A stretch of DNA of 64,000 nucleotides from an uncultured Chitinophagaceae bacterium (GTDB lineage: Bacteria; Bacteroidota; Bacteroidia; Chitinophagales; Chitinophagaceae). A model generated the notes under the pieces. That model did no database searches. It was not told the DNA's origin and was given only the letters and a program-made list of their open reading frames with translations. The stretch is from the NCBI GenBank assembly GCA_937981995.1, contig CALJNC010000012.1, positions 1 through 64,000 on the forward strand, given 5' to 3'. Positions 52,936 through 61,544 of the stretch are shown in pieces. Position numbers and translations under genes: made by a program. How positions within the stretch are numbered: the first letter of the stretch is position 1; each line of letters begins with the position of its first letter.

Positions 52936-54078
52936 TTATGATAATCGCTCATTTTCGCGGATCCATCGCTCAGGAACCTTGTTATTGCAGGCTTCGAGGT
53001 AATCTTCATAGGTGCAAGGTGCAAAATGTCCTTTGGTAATTTCCATCCACCATCTATTGCTATTCTTACTTTTTTTGAAAAGGATTTCTTGGTCCGTAAA
53101 GGATAAATTATAATCCAAATAAGCATCTGTGTTTTGGATTGGGGCCTCACCTTGGGTAAAAAGCATACCATCTATATAATACCATAGCATTTGTGCAATA
53201 AGCTTTGCCGTAATATGATCGTTGTCATATTTTGGTTGGTAACCATAAATGCCAAGTGACTTTAATTTTTTACTCATGCCGGCATAGCGTGTAATCTTAC
53301 ACATTTCATCGCCATAAAAACCATTAGGAGACCCTGTACGATTGGCCGGTGCATCGCTAAAGCGAATTGCATTTATATCAATGCTGCAAATAGTACTGGT
53401 TCTTAATATAGGTTCAATCTCGTTCATTTTATCGCGTGCTTTTCCTACTCGTAAGCAATCAAAACCAAAACGATCTAAGGTTTCAATTACATTGGGATTT
53501 ACGTAGTACGATTGAAAACCTACTAAGCTAAAGTTGCGAACAAAGTTGGGCGTTGTCGTTAATGATTCTAAGAGGTGATTTTCATATTTTAAAATACTAT
53601 TGGACTCTATATCTGCTAGCATGTCAAAAACTGTAAAATCAACAATTTCTTCTTTGTGCTTATGAACTAAGTATTGTTGTAAGGTAATATCATGCGAACC
53701 ACCCAGTATGATTACTTCTTTGTCTAGCTCGTTTAATTCTTTTAATACAGTAAGAAGAGCTGCATACGTATCAGCTGGTGTAGCACCTTCTATTATGTTT
53801 CCTAGGTCAGCAATTTTAATATCCTTGTGCCAATAATAGCTTTGATAAAAAGCAGCTCGAATCGCATCCGGTCCATTGCTGTATTCGTTATTAGGATATT
53901 GATTTCTAAACTCACCACAACCTATTATAACTACCTGTGCATCATCAATGTCCGGGTTCTGCATACTAGCCATTGTAATATTTTTACCTATGTGCTGATC
54001 CGTTAATGGCAAATCCATTGTGGTACTAGGATGTATAGGGGCTATATAGTTATATATTTCAAGGTAATTATTGTCCAT
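52936..54078 (-). CDS. Arginase-fold protein with an incomplete metal site
   Basis: 380 residues. The ureohydrolase fold is indicated by NGPDAIRAAFY, ILGGSHDITLQQ and SIDINAIRFSDAP, and the C-terminal half matches formimidoylglutamase-like proteins of Bacteroidota. Compared with active enzymes, GGDHS reads GGSHD (His129 kept), D-x-H-x-D reads DMLAD (the His is Leu154), and D-x-D reads DIN (Asp236 is Asn). One or both manganese ions may not bind, so the protein may be non-catalytic or have a shifted function. It is divergent from the ABC-F gene. Confidence 0.82.
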   Translation of the reverse strand: MDNNYLEIYNYIAPIHPSTTMDLPLTDQHIGKNITMASMQNPDIDDAQVVIIGCGEFRNQYPNNEYSNGPDAIRAAFYQSYYWHKDIKIADLGNIIEGATPADTYAALLTVLKELNELDKEVIILGGSHDITLQQYLVHKHKEEIVDFTVFDMLADIESNSILKYENHLLESLTTTPNFVRNFSLVGFQSYYVNPNVIETLDRFGFDCLRVGKARDKMNEIEPILRTSTICSIDINAIRFSDAPANRTGSPNGFYGDEMCKITRYAGMSKKLKSLGIYGYQPKYDNDHITAKLIAQMLWYYIDGMLFTQGEAPIQNTDAYLDYNLSFTDQEILFKKSKNSNRWWMEITKGHFAPCTYEDYLEACNNKVPERWIRENERLS

Positions 54079-54251
54079 AATAGTTAAAATTCAAGCTAAT
54101 GTACATTCAATTTTTTCTAAATAAATGAAAAATAAGCCCAAATACTAACTAGTGCATACCAAATTCTCATATAGCACATTAGCCCTCACTTTTACTTCGC
54201 ATCTTTGTATCTGAAAGGAGCTGTTATCAATATAACTAATCCAATCAGCCT

Positions 54252-54331
54252 TTACTTAAAGATGTAGTAGTATTTAAGTAGTGTTTTTTTTCATTAAAAA
54301 TCAGAAAGCCCCTAAGGGGTTTTTCTGTTTT
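54252..54331 (+). promoter_or_regulatory. Tandem hairpins in the leader of the ABC-F gene
   Basis: Hairpin 1 pairs TACTTAAA with TTTAAGTA (8 bp) around a 12-base loop containing ATG-TAG-TAG, and is followed by GTG and eight T. Hairpin 2, AGAAA-CCCC/GGGG-TTTCT, is followed by TGTTTT. Both look like terminators, and the second ends 36 bases before the GTG start. A CATCTTTG box near 54200 could be the promoter. An attenuator or a small-RNA terminator is possible. Confidence 0.6.
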
Positions 54332-54366
54332 ATGAACCTACCTTTGCCCACTAAATTTATTCAATC

Positions 54367-55974
54367 GTGATTTCAACTAATAATGTATCCCTATCTTTCG
54401 GTAAACGAACACTATTTGATGAGGTAAATATCAACTTTGTAGAAGGTAACTGTTACGGTATTATTGGTGCCAATGGTGCTGGTAAGAGTACGTTTATGAA
54501 AATTCTCTCAGGAGATATTGAGCCTAATAAAGGAAGCGTGTCTGTAACTCCAGGTCAACGTATAAGTTTTTTGCGTCAAGATCATTATGCATTTAATGAA
54601 GAAACGGTTTTGAACACGGTACTTATGGGTAACAAAGATCTTTTTTCTATACAGCAAGAAAAAGATGCTTTGTATATGAAAGAAGATTTTAGCGAAGCAG
54701 ATGGTATTAAAGCCGGAGAGTTAGAAGAGAAATTTGGTGAAATGGGCGGCTATACTGCTGAAAGTGATGCAGCTCAACTATTAGTAAATTTAGGCGTAAA
54801 AGAAGAGGCACAACATAGCCTCATGAAAGATGTAGCGGGTGAAGTAAAGATTAAAGTTTTACTAGCTCAGGCGCTTTTTGGTAATCCTGAAATTTTATTA
54901 CTCGATGAGCCTACCAATGATATTGATTTAAAAACTGTTCTTTGGTTAGAAGATTTTTTAGCTGATTACCCACACACTGCAATTGTAGTTAGCCACGATA
55001 GACACTTTTTAGATACGGTATGCACGCATGTAGCAGATGTAGATAAAGGAAAAATTAATACCTATACGGGTAACTATACTTTTTGGTATGAGAGTAGCCA
55101 ATTAGCTGCACGACAAGCAACAGATAAAAATAAAAAGACCGAAGATAAGCGAAAAGACTTGCAAGACTTTATACGTCGTTTTAGCGCCAATGCTAGTAAA
55201 AGTAAACAAGCAACGAGTCGTAAAAAGGCATTAGAAAAATTAGTGTTGGAAGATATTAAACCAAGTAACCGTCGTTACCCTGGTATTTTCTTTACACCTA
55301 GTCGCCCCGTAGGAAATGATATTTTAAAGGTTGAAAAACTGAGTGCATCAATCGATGGTGAAACGCTGTTTAGCGATATAAACTTTGACCTAAGTAAAAA
55401 TGACAAAGTGCTTTTTGTAGCGGAAGATAAACGTGCTGTTACGGCATTTTTTGAAATAATAAATGATAACCTAACGCCTGATAGTGGTCAACACACTTGG
55501 GGTACTACAATTACTACGGCATATTTGCCTGTAAATAATGAAGATTATTTCCAAAAAGATTTAAACCTTTTAGATTGGTTACACCAATATGTTCCAGAAG
55601 GTACTCAAGATGTAGATGAGGATTTTTTACGTCAGTTTTTTGGAAGAATGTTGTTTCGCGGAGACGAAGTAAATAAAATGGTCCCCATATTAAGTGGAGG
55701 TGAAAAAGTACGTTGTATGGTAAGTCGTATGATGCTTATGAATCCTAATGTTGTAATTCTTGATGAGCCAACCGCACACCTCGACCTTGAAAGTATTCAA
55801 GCCTTTAATAATGGTTGTAAAGATTATCCAAGTAATATTTTAATGGCTACGCACGATCAAACCTTTGCTAATACGACTTGTAATCGTGTAATAGAATTAC
55901 GTCCTGATGGTATGAGTGATTTTATTGGAACGTATGAGGAGTATTTGGAAAAGAAGCATTCTGTAGAGGTATAG
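54367..55974 (+). CDS. ABC-F ATPase of the YbiT type
   Basis: 535 residues from a GTG at 54367, no membrane segments. It has two ATPase domains joined by a charged linker. Domain 1 has Walker A GANGAGKST (34-42), a degenerate signature (DVAGEVK, about 155-161) and Walker B LLLDEPTND. Domain 2 lacks a Walker A (VAEDKRAVT, about 351-359) but has a full signature LSGGEK (442-447) and ILDEPTAHLD. One composite ATP site should therefore be active and the other dead. YbiT-type proteins act on the ribosome. The leader carries two hairpins. Confidence 0.92.
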   Translation: MISTNNVSLSFGKRTLFDEVNINFVEGNCYGIIGANGAGKSTFMKILSGDIEPNKGSVSVTPGQRISFLRQDHYAFNEETVLNTVLMGNKDLFSIQQEKDALYMKEDFSEADGIKAGELEEKFGEMGGYTAESDAAQLLVNLGVKEEAQHSLMKDVAGEVKIKVLLAQALFGNPEILLLDEPTNDIDLKTVLWLEDFLADYPHTAIVVSHDRHFLDTVCTHVADVDKGKINTYTGNYTFWYESSQLAARQATDKNKKTEDKRKDLQDFIRRFSANASKSKQATSRKKALEKLVLEDIKPSNRRYPGIFFTPSRPVGNDILKVEKLSASIDGETLFSDINFDLSKNDKVLFVAEDKRAVTAFFEIINDNLTPDSGQHTWGTTITTAYLPVNNEDYFQKDLNLLDWLHQYVPEGTQDVDEDFLRQFFGRMLFRGDEVNKMVPILSGGEKVRCMVSRMMLMNPNVVILDEPTAHLDLESIQAFNNGCKDYPSNILMATHDQTFANTTCNRVIELRPDGMSDFIGTYEEYLEKKHSVEV

Positions 55975-55986
55975 TCAATAGCTTTA

Positions 55987-56751
55987 TTAGTAGAATGTCC
56001 TTCTAATTCCTATAAACAAAAAGATAAAGAGTGTGTAGGCTAGAAAAAAGGGAAGAATAAATTCCTTAAGCCCCAATACGAGTAAAACAGCAATTACTAG
56101 TAGCTGAAAACCAAGGCCTAATATAGATACACTTGTCATAAGCCACTTAGGCAAAAAACCACCACTTGAAGCAGAACGATCTAAGAGGTATATAGTTTTA
56201 TCAAAGCCCGTATAAAGAAATTTATACATTGCAAATAAAACATTTACATGTTGTTGTTTTTCGCCTACAAATGCTTTTGGTGTTTTATTTTCAAATACTC
56301 TGCTAGTTTTATCACCATTTAGTTTATTGCGCAGGATTACATAATAATAATTGTAAAGCGTTCCTTGTAATTGTAACCCCAAGAATGCCAAGAAGCAAAC
56401 CCAAACAGAACTTTCTGTTACATAGCAAATGGTAGCAAAGAATAAAACGTTTAATAAAAAATCTGCCACAGAATCTAAATACCTACCACTATATGATGGT
56501 GTGTTTTTTACGCGAGCAAGTTCTCCATCTGCGGCATCGAGTATGGATTTAAAAATCAGAAAAAAAGCAGCTAGCCAATAATAATTTTCTAGTATACAAT
56601 ACACAGCAAGTAAACCAGAAATAATAAAACCAATCGTTACATGAATGGGAGTAAAGGATGTATTCTTTAACGCATTAGCAATTAGTTTTGCCGCTGGCCT
56701 ACCGTAGTCCGATAGGTCAATAAATTTATGTTCCTTGGGTAGTTTTGACAT
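55987..56751 (-). CDS. CDP-alcohol phosphatidyltransferase
   Basis: 254 residues from the ATG at 56751; a TTG at 56787 would add 12. About six membrane helices are expected. The family motif is complete: DAADGELARVKNTPSYSG followed by RYLDSVADF, with the conserved Asp, Gly, Ala and Arg residues. The acceptor alcohol cannot be told. Transfer of a phosphatidyl or similar group in phospholipid or inositol-lipid synthesis at the inner membrane is expected. TATCTTTG at 56800-56807 may be its promoter. Confidence 0.9.
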   Translation of the reverse strand: MSKLPKEHKFIDLSDYGRPAAKLIANALKNTSFTPIHVTIGFIISGLLAVYCILENYYWLAAFFLIFKSILDAADGELARVKNTPSYSGRYLDSVADFLLNVLFFATICYVTESSVWVCFLAFLGLQLQGTLYNYYYVILRNKLNGDKTSRVFENKTPKAFVGEKQQHVNVLFAMYKFLYTGFDKTIYLLDRSASSGGFLPKWLMTSVSILGLGFQLLVIAVLLVLGLKEFILPFFLAYTLFIFLFIGIRRTFY

Positions 56752-56859
56752 GTAATGCAAAGAATGAAAAAAACTAAAAGCAGTCAATTCCGTTCATAGC
56801 AAAGATACTTACAAAACCTAAATCTTATTTGCTTGCTTTTCTTGCAAGTATTCTATTTT

Positions 56860-57594
56860 CTAGCTTTCCCTTAATTCAATATTAAACACCTCCTCAAAAT
56901 GCTTTTTAATTTTTTCTTGTACTTCTTGTAAAGGAACTTTACGGCCAAGTTCTTTTTCAAGGCTTGTAACCTGTTTGTTTTCTATACCGCAGGGTATAAT
57001 CATTTTAAAAAATTCAAGGTCCGTATTAACATTCAAGGCAAAACCATGTATGGTTATCCATCTACTTGTTTTTACACCTAAAGCACATATTTTTCGAGCA
57101 AATCGAACATTATTAGCTTGCAGCCAAACCCCAGTTTCGCCCTCGCTGCGTCCGCAGTCTAAATCATACTCAGCAAGTGTGCGAATGATTACCTCTTCTA
57201 AATTGCGCATATAAAGTACAATGTCCGGTTTAAGTAATTCTAAATCTAAAATAGGGTAGCCTACAATTTGTTCGTGCCCATGAAACGTTATGTCACCGCC
57301 ACGATTAGTTTTAAAAAATTCTATACCTTTTTCTTCCAGCACTTTATTGCCCACCAAAAGGTTTTCCATGGCACCGCTTTTACCCAAGGTATAAACGGGC
57401 TCATGCTCACAAATTAAAAAATGGCTTTTGGTCTGTTGCTTCACGACTTCGCTCGAAGTGACACCTTTTTCGGCATCAATTTCTATTTGTCGGTTATGCT
57501 TTTTTACCTCAAGGTTTTCTGCAAGCAATTGCTCTTGGTAATCCCAAGCATCTTTATATCGTATTCTTCCTAAGTCTTCAAAGCGAACCTGCAT
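56860..57594 (-). CDS. lipB: Octanoyltransferase with an in-frame repeat-derived insert
   Basis: 244 residues. It moves octanoyl groups from ACP to lipoyl-dependent enzymes. The conserved RGGDITFHGHEQIVGYPILD, the Lys-containing KICALGVKTSRW and the Cys in IIPCGIENK (thioester intermediate) are intact. Between residues 44 and 53 the sequence VTSSEVVKQQ is coded by a palindromic DNA element, and this position is normally a short loop. The rest of the gene is ordinary and probably functional. Confidence 0.95.
   Translation of the reverse strand: MQVRFEDLGRIRYKDAWDYQEQLLAENLEVKKHNRQIEIDAEKGVTSSEVVKQQTKSHFLICEHEPVYTLGKSGAMENLLVGNKVLEEKGIEFFKTNRGGDITFHGHEQIVGYPILDLELLKPDIVLYMRNLEEVIIRTLAEYDLDCGRSEGETGVWLQANNVRFARKICALGVKTSRWITIHGFALNVNTDLEFFKMIIPCGIENKQVTSLEKELGRKVPLQEVQEKIKKHFEEVFNIELRES
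57438..57464. repeat. Palindromic element inside lipB
   Basis: The plus strand reads TTCACGACTTCGCTCGAAGTGAC, with the perfect core ACTTCG-CT-CGAAGT. Close variants (GTCATTTCGAGCGAAGTCGAG type) are, from memory, common dispersed intergenic repeats in Bacteroidota. Here one lies inside a coding frame without breaking it. Confidence 0.65.
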
Positions 57595-57667
57595 GATTGT
57601 AAAGTTCTTACTTTTTATCCTTACTTAGGGCATTGCCAAGAAGTAATTATCTTACTTTTGATGAGAC

Positions 57668-57892
57668 ATGACAAAAGATAAAGCATATGCTCTCACTGGC
57701 CTTTGGGCCTTGTTTATATCCTTAATACATACGGGGAGGAAATATTTTGCTTACAAGGCTGCTGGTCAAGAAGAAATGACGGAGTGGAAAGTATTAGGCC
57801 TTCATTTTGTTGCAACCTTTGGGGTATTGCTGCTCATTGGTATACTTTTTGTCTTTGTTTATTTTAAGTTTATCAAAAAACAAAATGACTAA
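57668..57892 (+). CDS. Small membrane protein, unknown function
   Basis: 74 residues. One hydrophobic segment near the start (LTGLWALFISLIHTG) and a stronger one near the end (VATFGVLLLIGILFVFVYF) suggest two membrane spans. It ends in a basic tail (KFIKKQND). TACTTTTG at 57653-57660 lies 7 bases before the ATG. It precedes rluD and is divergent from lipB. Confidence 0.7.
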   Translation: MTKDKAYALTGLWALFISLIHTGRKYFAYKAAGQEEMTEWKVLGLHFVATFGVLLLIGILFVFVYFKFIKKQND

Positions 57893-57975
57893 CTTGTTTA
57901 AGTAATCTACGGTTTGTCATTATCAATTCGTCAAATCAACAAATCTATAAATTAACACTACCTTCGAGTTCTATT

Positions 57976-58977
57976 TTGGAACAAGAAAAAAAAGAAGAAT
58001 TAGAGCTTTATAAGGAGTTTACCGTTGATCCGGGACAGGCTCCATTGAGGATAGATAAATTTTTGTCTGAGAAATTATTAAATGTATCTCGCAGTCGCGT
58101 GCAAAATGCTTGTGACAATGGTTGGGTATTGGTTGATGAAAAAAAAGTAAAGTCAAACCATAAAGTAAAACCAGGGCAATACATAAAAGTTTTTAGTTCT
58201 ACCAAGCCACCCAGTAGTGAAATTATACCGCAGGATATTCCTTTAGACATAGTTTATGAGGATGATTATATTATGCTGGTAAATAAATCGCCAGGAATGG
58301 TGGTGCATCCAGGTAATGGAAATCCTGATGGCACCTTGGTAAATGCCGTTGCTTTTCACTGGCAAAAATCAGATGAAGAATTGCAGCGCATAGGATTAGT
58401 GCATAGAATAGATAAGTATACCTCAGGCCTTTTACTTTTTGGGAAAGACGAACATAGTGTACAATTTTTAGCTGATCAGTTTAAAGAAAAAACAGCGAAA
58501 CGAAAATATATTGCACTTGTATGGGGCCCAATAGAAGAAGACGAGGGTACAATTGATAAACACATTGGCCGAGATAAAAAATACCGTACCAAGTATCAAG
58601 TTTATCCTGATGGCGATGAAGGTAAAACTGCCATTACGCATTACAAAGTATTGGAGCGATTTGGCTATACTACTTTAATTGAGTGTACCTTGGAAACAGG
58701 TCGCACGCATCAAATACGCGTTCATATGAAATCTATGGGCCATCCTTTATTTAATGATGAAACCTATGGGGGGAATAAAATTGTAAAAGGAACGGTGTAT
58801 ACCAAGTACAAACAATTTGTACATAATGCATTTGAAATTTGTCCAAGACAAGCATTGCATGCTAAAACCTTAGGCTTTGTGCATCCACATACCAAGGAAG
58901 AAATGCACTTTGATAGTGAGTTGCCCGATGATATTAAAGGGGTAGCGGAAAAATGGCGAAAGTATATCCGGCAGTAG
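57976..58977 (+). CDS. rluD: RluD-family 23S rRNA pseudouridine synthase
   Basis: 333 residues from a TTG at 57976. An N-terminal S4 RNA-binding domain (LRIDKFLSEKLLNVSRSRVQ) is followed by the catalytic domain with HRIDKYTSGLLLF, whose Asp is the nucleophile, and ETGRTHQIRVHM. The residue after HRID is Lys where Asp is common. It modifies helix 69 or related sites of 23S rRNA. TACCTTCG lies 9 bases before the TTG. The stop lies 5 bases from the convergent gene. Confidence 0.93.
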   Translation: MEQEKKEELELYKEFTVDPGQAPLRIDKFLSEKLLNVSRSRVQNACDNGWVLVDEKKVKSNHKVKPGQYIKVFSSTKPPSSEIIPQDIPLDIVYEDDYIMLVNKSPGMVVHPGNGNPDGTLVNAVAFHWQKSDEELQRIGLVHRIDKYTSGLLLFGKDEHSVQFLADQFKEKTAKRKYIALVWGPIEEDEGTIDKHIGRDKKYRTKYQVYPDGDEGKTAITHYKVLERFGYTTLIECTLETGRTHQIRVHMKSMGHPLFNDETYGGNKIVKGTVYTKYKQFVHNAFEICPRQALHAKTLGFVHPHTKEEMHFDSELPDDIKGVAEKWRKYIRQ

Positions 58978-58982
58978 CCAAA

Positions 58983-59597
58983 TTATTTTTTGGCTTTAAA
59001 AGTATTCCAAAACATATCAATCACTTGTTTGCCATCAAAGTCTTTATCACCAGCAGCACTATTGATAGTAAGCATGATAATGCCTTCATCTTTTTCGTTT
59101 GAGTGCGAAGCAATTTCATACATACTTTTGTCTCCTTTATAATCTAAGGTTACTTCTTTTACTTCTAATTTTTCGCCTGATGATATCGTTCTTTTTATAG
59201 TACGGCTTGACTTATCGGCACCATAGCTTACACTTTCTTTTATAACCTCATTAAGCAATATGGTTTTAAACGCTGCTGGGTCCATGGTAGAGTATACTTG
59301 TATTAATACGCCCGATCCTAAAGAATTCATAAGCATGATTTGTTCTATTTCTTTATCAATTTTTGAGCGTGTAATAGAGAATTTTTTAGGGTATTGAAAC
59401 GAAAATTTTTCGTGATCAAACGTCAAGGTTTCTTTCTGACTTAATTTTACAATTGCATCCTGGCCATTAATTTTAAGCTCATACTTTTTTTCAAGGCTCA
59501 TGTCAAAGGTTTTGCCATCAATGGTTAGGGTATAATTTTCTTGGGCAAAAGCAATATGACTCAATGTCATGAAAAACACAATTGTATAATATCTCAT
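58983..59597 (-). CDS. Small secreted protein, unknown function
   Basis: 204 residues with a signal peptide (MRYYTIVFFMTLSHIAFAQ). The mature part is soluble and beta-rich (YTLTIDGKTFDMSLEKKYEL, FSFQYPKKFSITRSK), and it ends in DMFWNTFKAKK. I see no known domain or T9SS tail. It is convergent with rluD, with 5 bases between their stops. A TACTTTTA element lies 5 bases before the ATG. Confidence 0.75.
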   Translation of the reverse strand: MRYYTIVFFMTLSHIAFAQENYTLTIDGKTFDMSLEKKYELKINGQDAIVKLSQKETLTFDHEKFSFQYPKKFSITRSKIDKEIEQIMLMNSLGSGVLIQVYSTMDPAAFKTILLNEVIKESVSYGADKSSRTIKRTISSGEKLEVKEVTLDYKGDKSMYEIASHSNEKDEGIIMLTINSAAGDKDFDGKQVIDMFWNTFKAKK

Positions 59598-59670
59598 ATA
59601 CTTAAAAGTATTAAAAAATATATTCTGACCTCTTAAATGAGAGACTAATTTGTAAGCAGTTTAAAAATAA

Positions 59671-61503
59671 TTAAAACGTACTAATTTGATTTTTAAGTTG
59701 AGTACCAAAGAGCTTTTTAGATAAAGGCTCAATTTTAATAGAATCTATCAGATAAAAATCCATACTCGGATTTATAAAATAAGGCTGAAGAAGAATATGT
59801 TGCTCCAAGGCTTCTTGAGATAAAGAATGAACGATTTGCTCGTGATTTTTGAGTTGATAAATTATTTTAAAGAATCTACCCTTGTACATGCCACTTCTGA
59901 TTTTATCAGATAACGACAGGGTAAAATTGGTTTTTCCATAAGCTATTCGCCCACTGTCATAGGCAGGAGCAACAAACCATTGGTTTAGCGTAATGTCTTG
60001 TATTTTATTTTTTATTAATAAAGTAGTTTTCGCATCTACTACTTTTTTCTTCCAAAACGCGTAGCCATTTTCGTAAAAAAGCAATTCGTAATTAGCTTGT
60101 ATGCTTTGTATTGCTTTGGGGGTAGTATTAGGTAAGTAATTATTGTTGTGCGCATTCAAGCTATAGGTACTAGCTTGTGTGTTGTGCCAAATAAGATATT
60201 CTGGAGCATAATTGCCAGCAAAATGTACGGAGTCAGAATGGTCGGCAGGCTCTCCTAATAAGCTTGATATAAAATTTGGACGTGCTTTATAATTCAAATC
60301 ATATTTTCTGATGATGCTAATCTCCCAAGGGAAAACATCAACAGACTGATTGCCAATAATATGCAGCATGCTGTCGCTAAGTAGTTGATTCTGGTGCCAA
60401 TAAATACTGGCAGTAGTAAATCGAAGTTTTTCTTTGTTGGCGTTTAAAGTAGCCGATGCAAATGAAGTGAGGCTAGGAGTGTTCAGTATGAGCTGTTTAG
60501 GTGAATCGCCACGCTTGCAATTAGTCATAAAAAATAGAAAACTCAATGAGTATACAGCGATGGCTTGTAATCTAGTTTTTCCTTCAAATAATAAAAAAGA
60601 AAATCCAATCAATAAAAAACATAAAAAATACCAAGCCTGATAATGAGTAAAGTCCTGCCTACCCAAAACGTACTTCCAAAAAATAGGGATTAATAGTATG
60701 CTTAATTTATAAAAGGTTTTAAACTTTTTATCCTTAAAAAAAAACGGGACTATTGCAATAGATACAAGAGCAGGGATTAAAAAGAATAGAGAGTTTGAAA
60801 AGTAAATTCCTTGATTAGAGCCGTAAGCTAAGCTGCTAGTTATGGAGTTAATTATCCAAGAAAATCCATCAAAAGGATTATTATATAATACTGAACTTAT
60901 CAATAATAATACGCCTAACAATAAGCCTACAAGCCATAAGGCAGTCCTTTGTTTTTTTTGATAAATAAGTATAAGGATCAATGCAAAAGATATGGCAAGG
61001 CAGGGGATACTAATAGAGCCTTTGGTATACATACCAATGGTAATGAGAATAGCCGAGGGTAAAAAGCTCCAAAAATGTTTTGTAAGAATTAAATAATAAG
61101 CTCCCGCTAATACGGCTGCTATAATTATAAAATCAAAATTAAGTAGACTTAAAAAGAATACTAAAACGATGATGGCTAAGTAATTATCCTTTTTTAAGGT
61201 GCTTGCTATTTTAAGCAAATAAAAGCCTAGAATAAATCTGATGATAAAATTAAATAGCGCTGAAAATAGTAAATGGTACCCCTGCTCACTTGGTACTTTA
61301 AGGAGATATAATGGGCCATTTGTGTGAGGGTAGAATTTTGGTAATTCATGTCTAAAACTAAAAAAATCGTTTAATGCCCAAACCAATCCTCCATCAAGGT
61401 CGGGTTGTATATAATAACTAGAAGTATGCACATAAAGCGCAGCTAGTATTCCCATAAGGAAATAGAAAAGCCAATGCTCTTTGAATTTACTTTCAAGTTT
61501 CAT
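59671..61503 (-). CDS. Polytopic membrane protein, possible GT-C glycosyltransferase
   Basis: 610 residues with roughly ten membrane helices in the first 330 residues, then a soluble C-terminal domain. An early loop reads YYIQPDLDGGLVWALND, with acidic residues between helices 1 and 2, where GT-C enzymes carry their catalytic acid. The C-terminal part (SLLGEPADHSDSVHFAGNYA) is soluble. No family is certain. TACCTTTG at 61512-61519 lies 8 bases before the ATG. It may act on lipid-linked sugars at the membrane. Confidence 0.7.
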   Translation of the reverse strand: MKLESKFKEHWLFYFLMGILAALYVHTSSYYIQPDLDGGLVWALNDFFSFRHELPKFYPHTNGPLYLLKVPSEQGYHLLFSALFNFIIRFILGFYLLKIASTLKKDNYLAIIVLVFFLSLLNFDFIIIAAVLAGAYYLILTKHFWSFLPSAILITIGMYTKGSISIPCLAISFALILILIYQKKQRTALWLVGLLLGVLLLISSVLYNNPFDGFSWIINSITSSLAYGSNQGIYFSNSLFFLIPALVSIAIVPFFFKDKKFKTFYKLSILLIPIFWKYVLGRQDFTHYQAWYFLCFLLIGFSFLLFEGKTRLQAIAVYSLSFLFFMTNCKRGDSPKQLILNTPSLTSFASATLNANKEKLRFTTASIYWHQNQLLSDSMLHIIGNQSVDVFPWEISIIRKYDLNYKARPNFISSLLGEPADHSDSVHFAGNYAPEYLIWHNTQASTYSLNAHNNNYLPNTTPKAIQSIQANYELLFYENGYAFWKKKVVDAKTTLLIKNKIQDITLNQWFVAPAYDSGRIAYGKTNFTLSLSDKIRSGMYKGRFFKIIYQLKNHEQIVHSLSQEALEQHILLQPYFINPSMDFYLIDSIKIEPLSKKLFGTQLKNQISTF

Positions 61504-61544
61504 GAATGCTTCAAAGGTACTGCAAGGATGTTTTCAAAAAAGTA

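Noticed and set aside
54367-55974. ABC-F gene as a decaying pseudogene because two ATPase motifs are broken
   Set aside because: The losses fall on the same composite ATP site and the other site is perfect, which indicates selection rather than decay.
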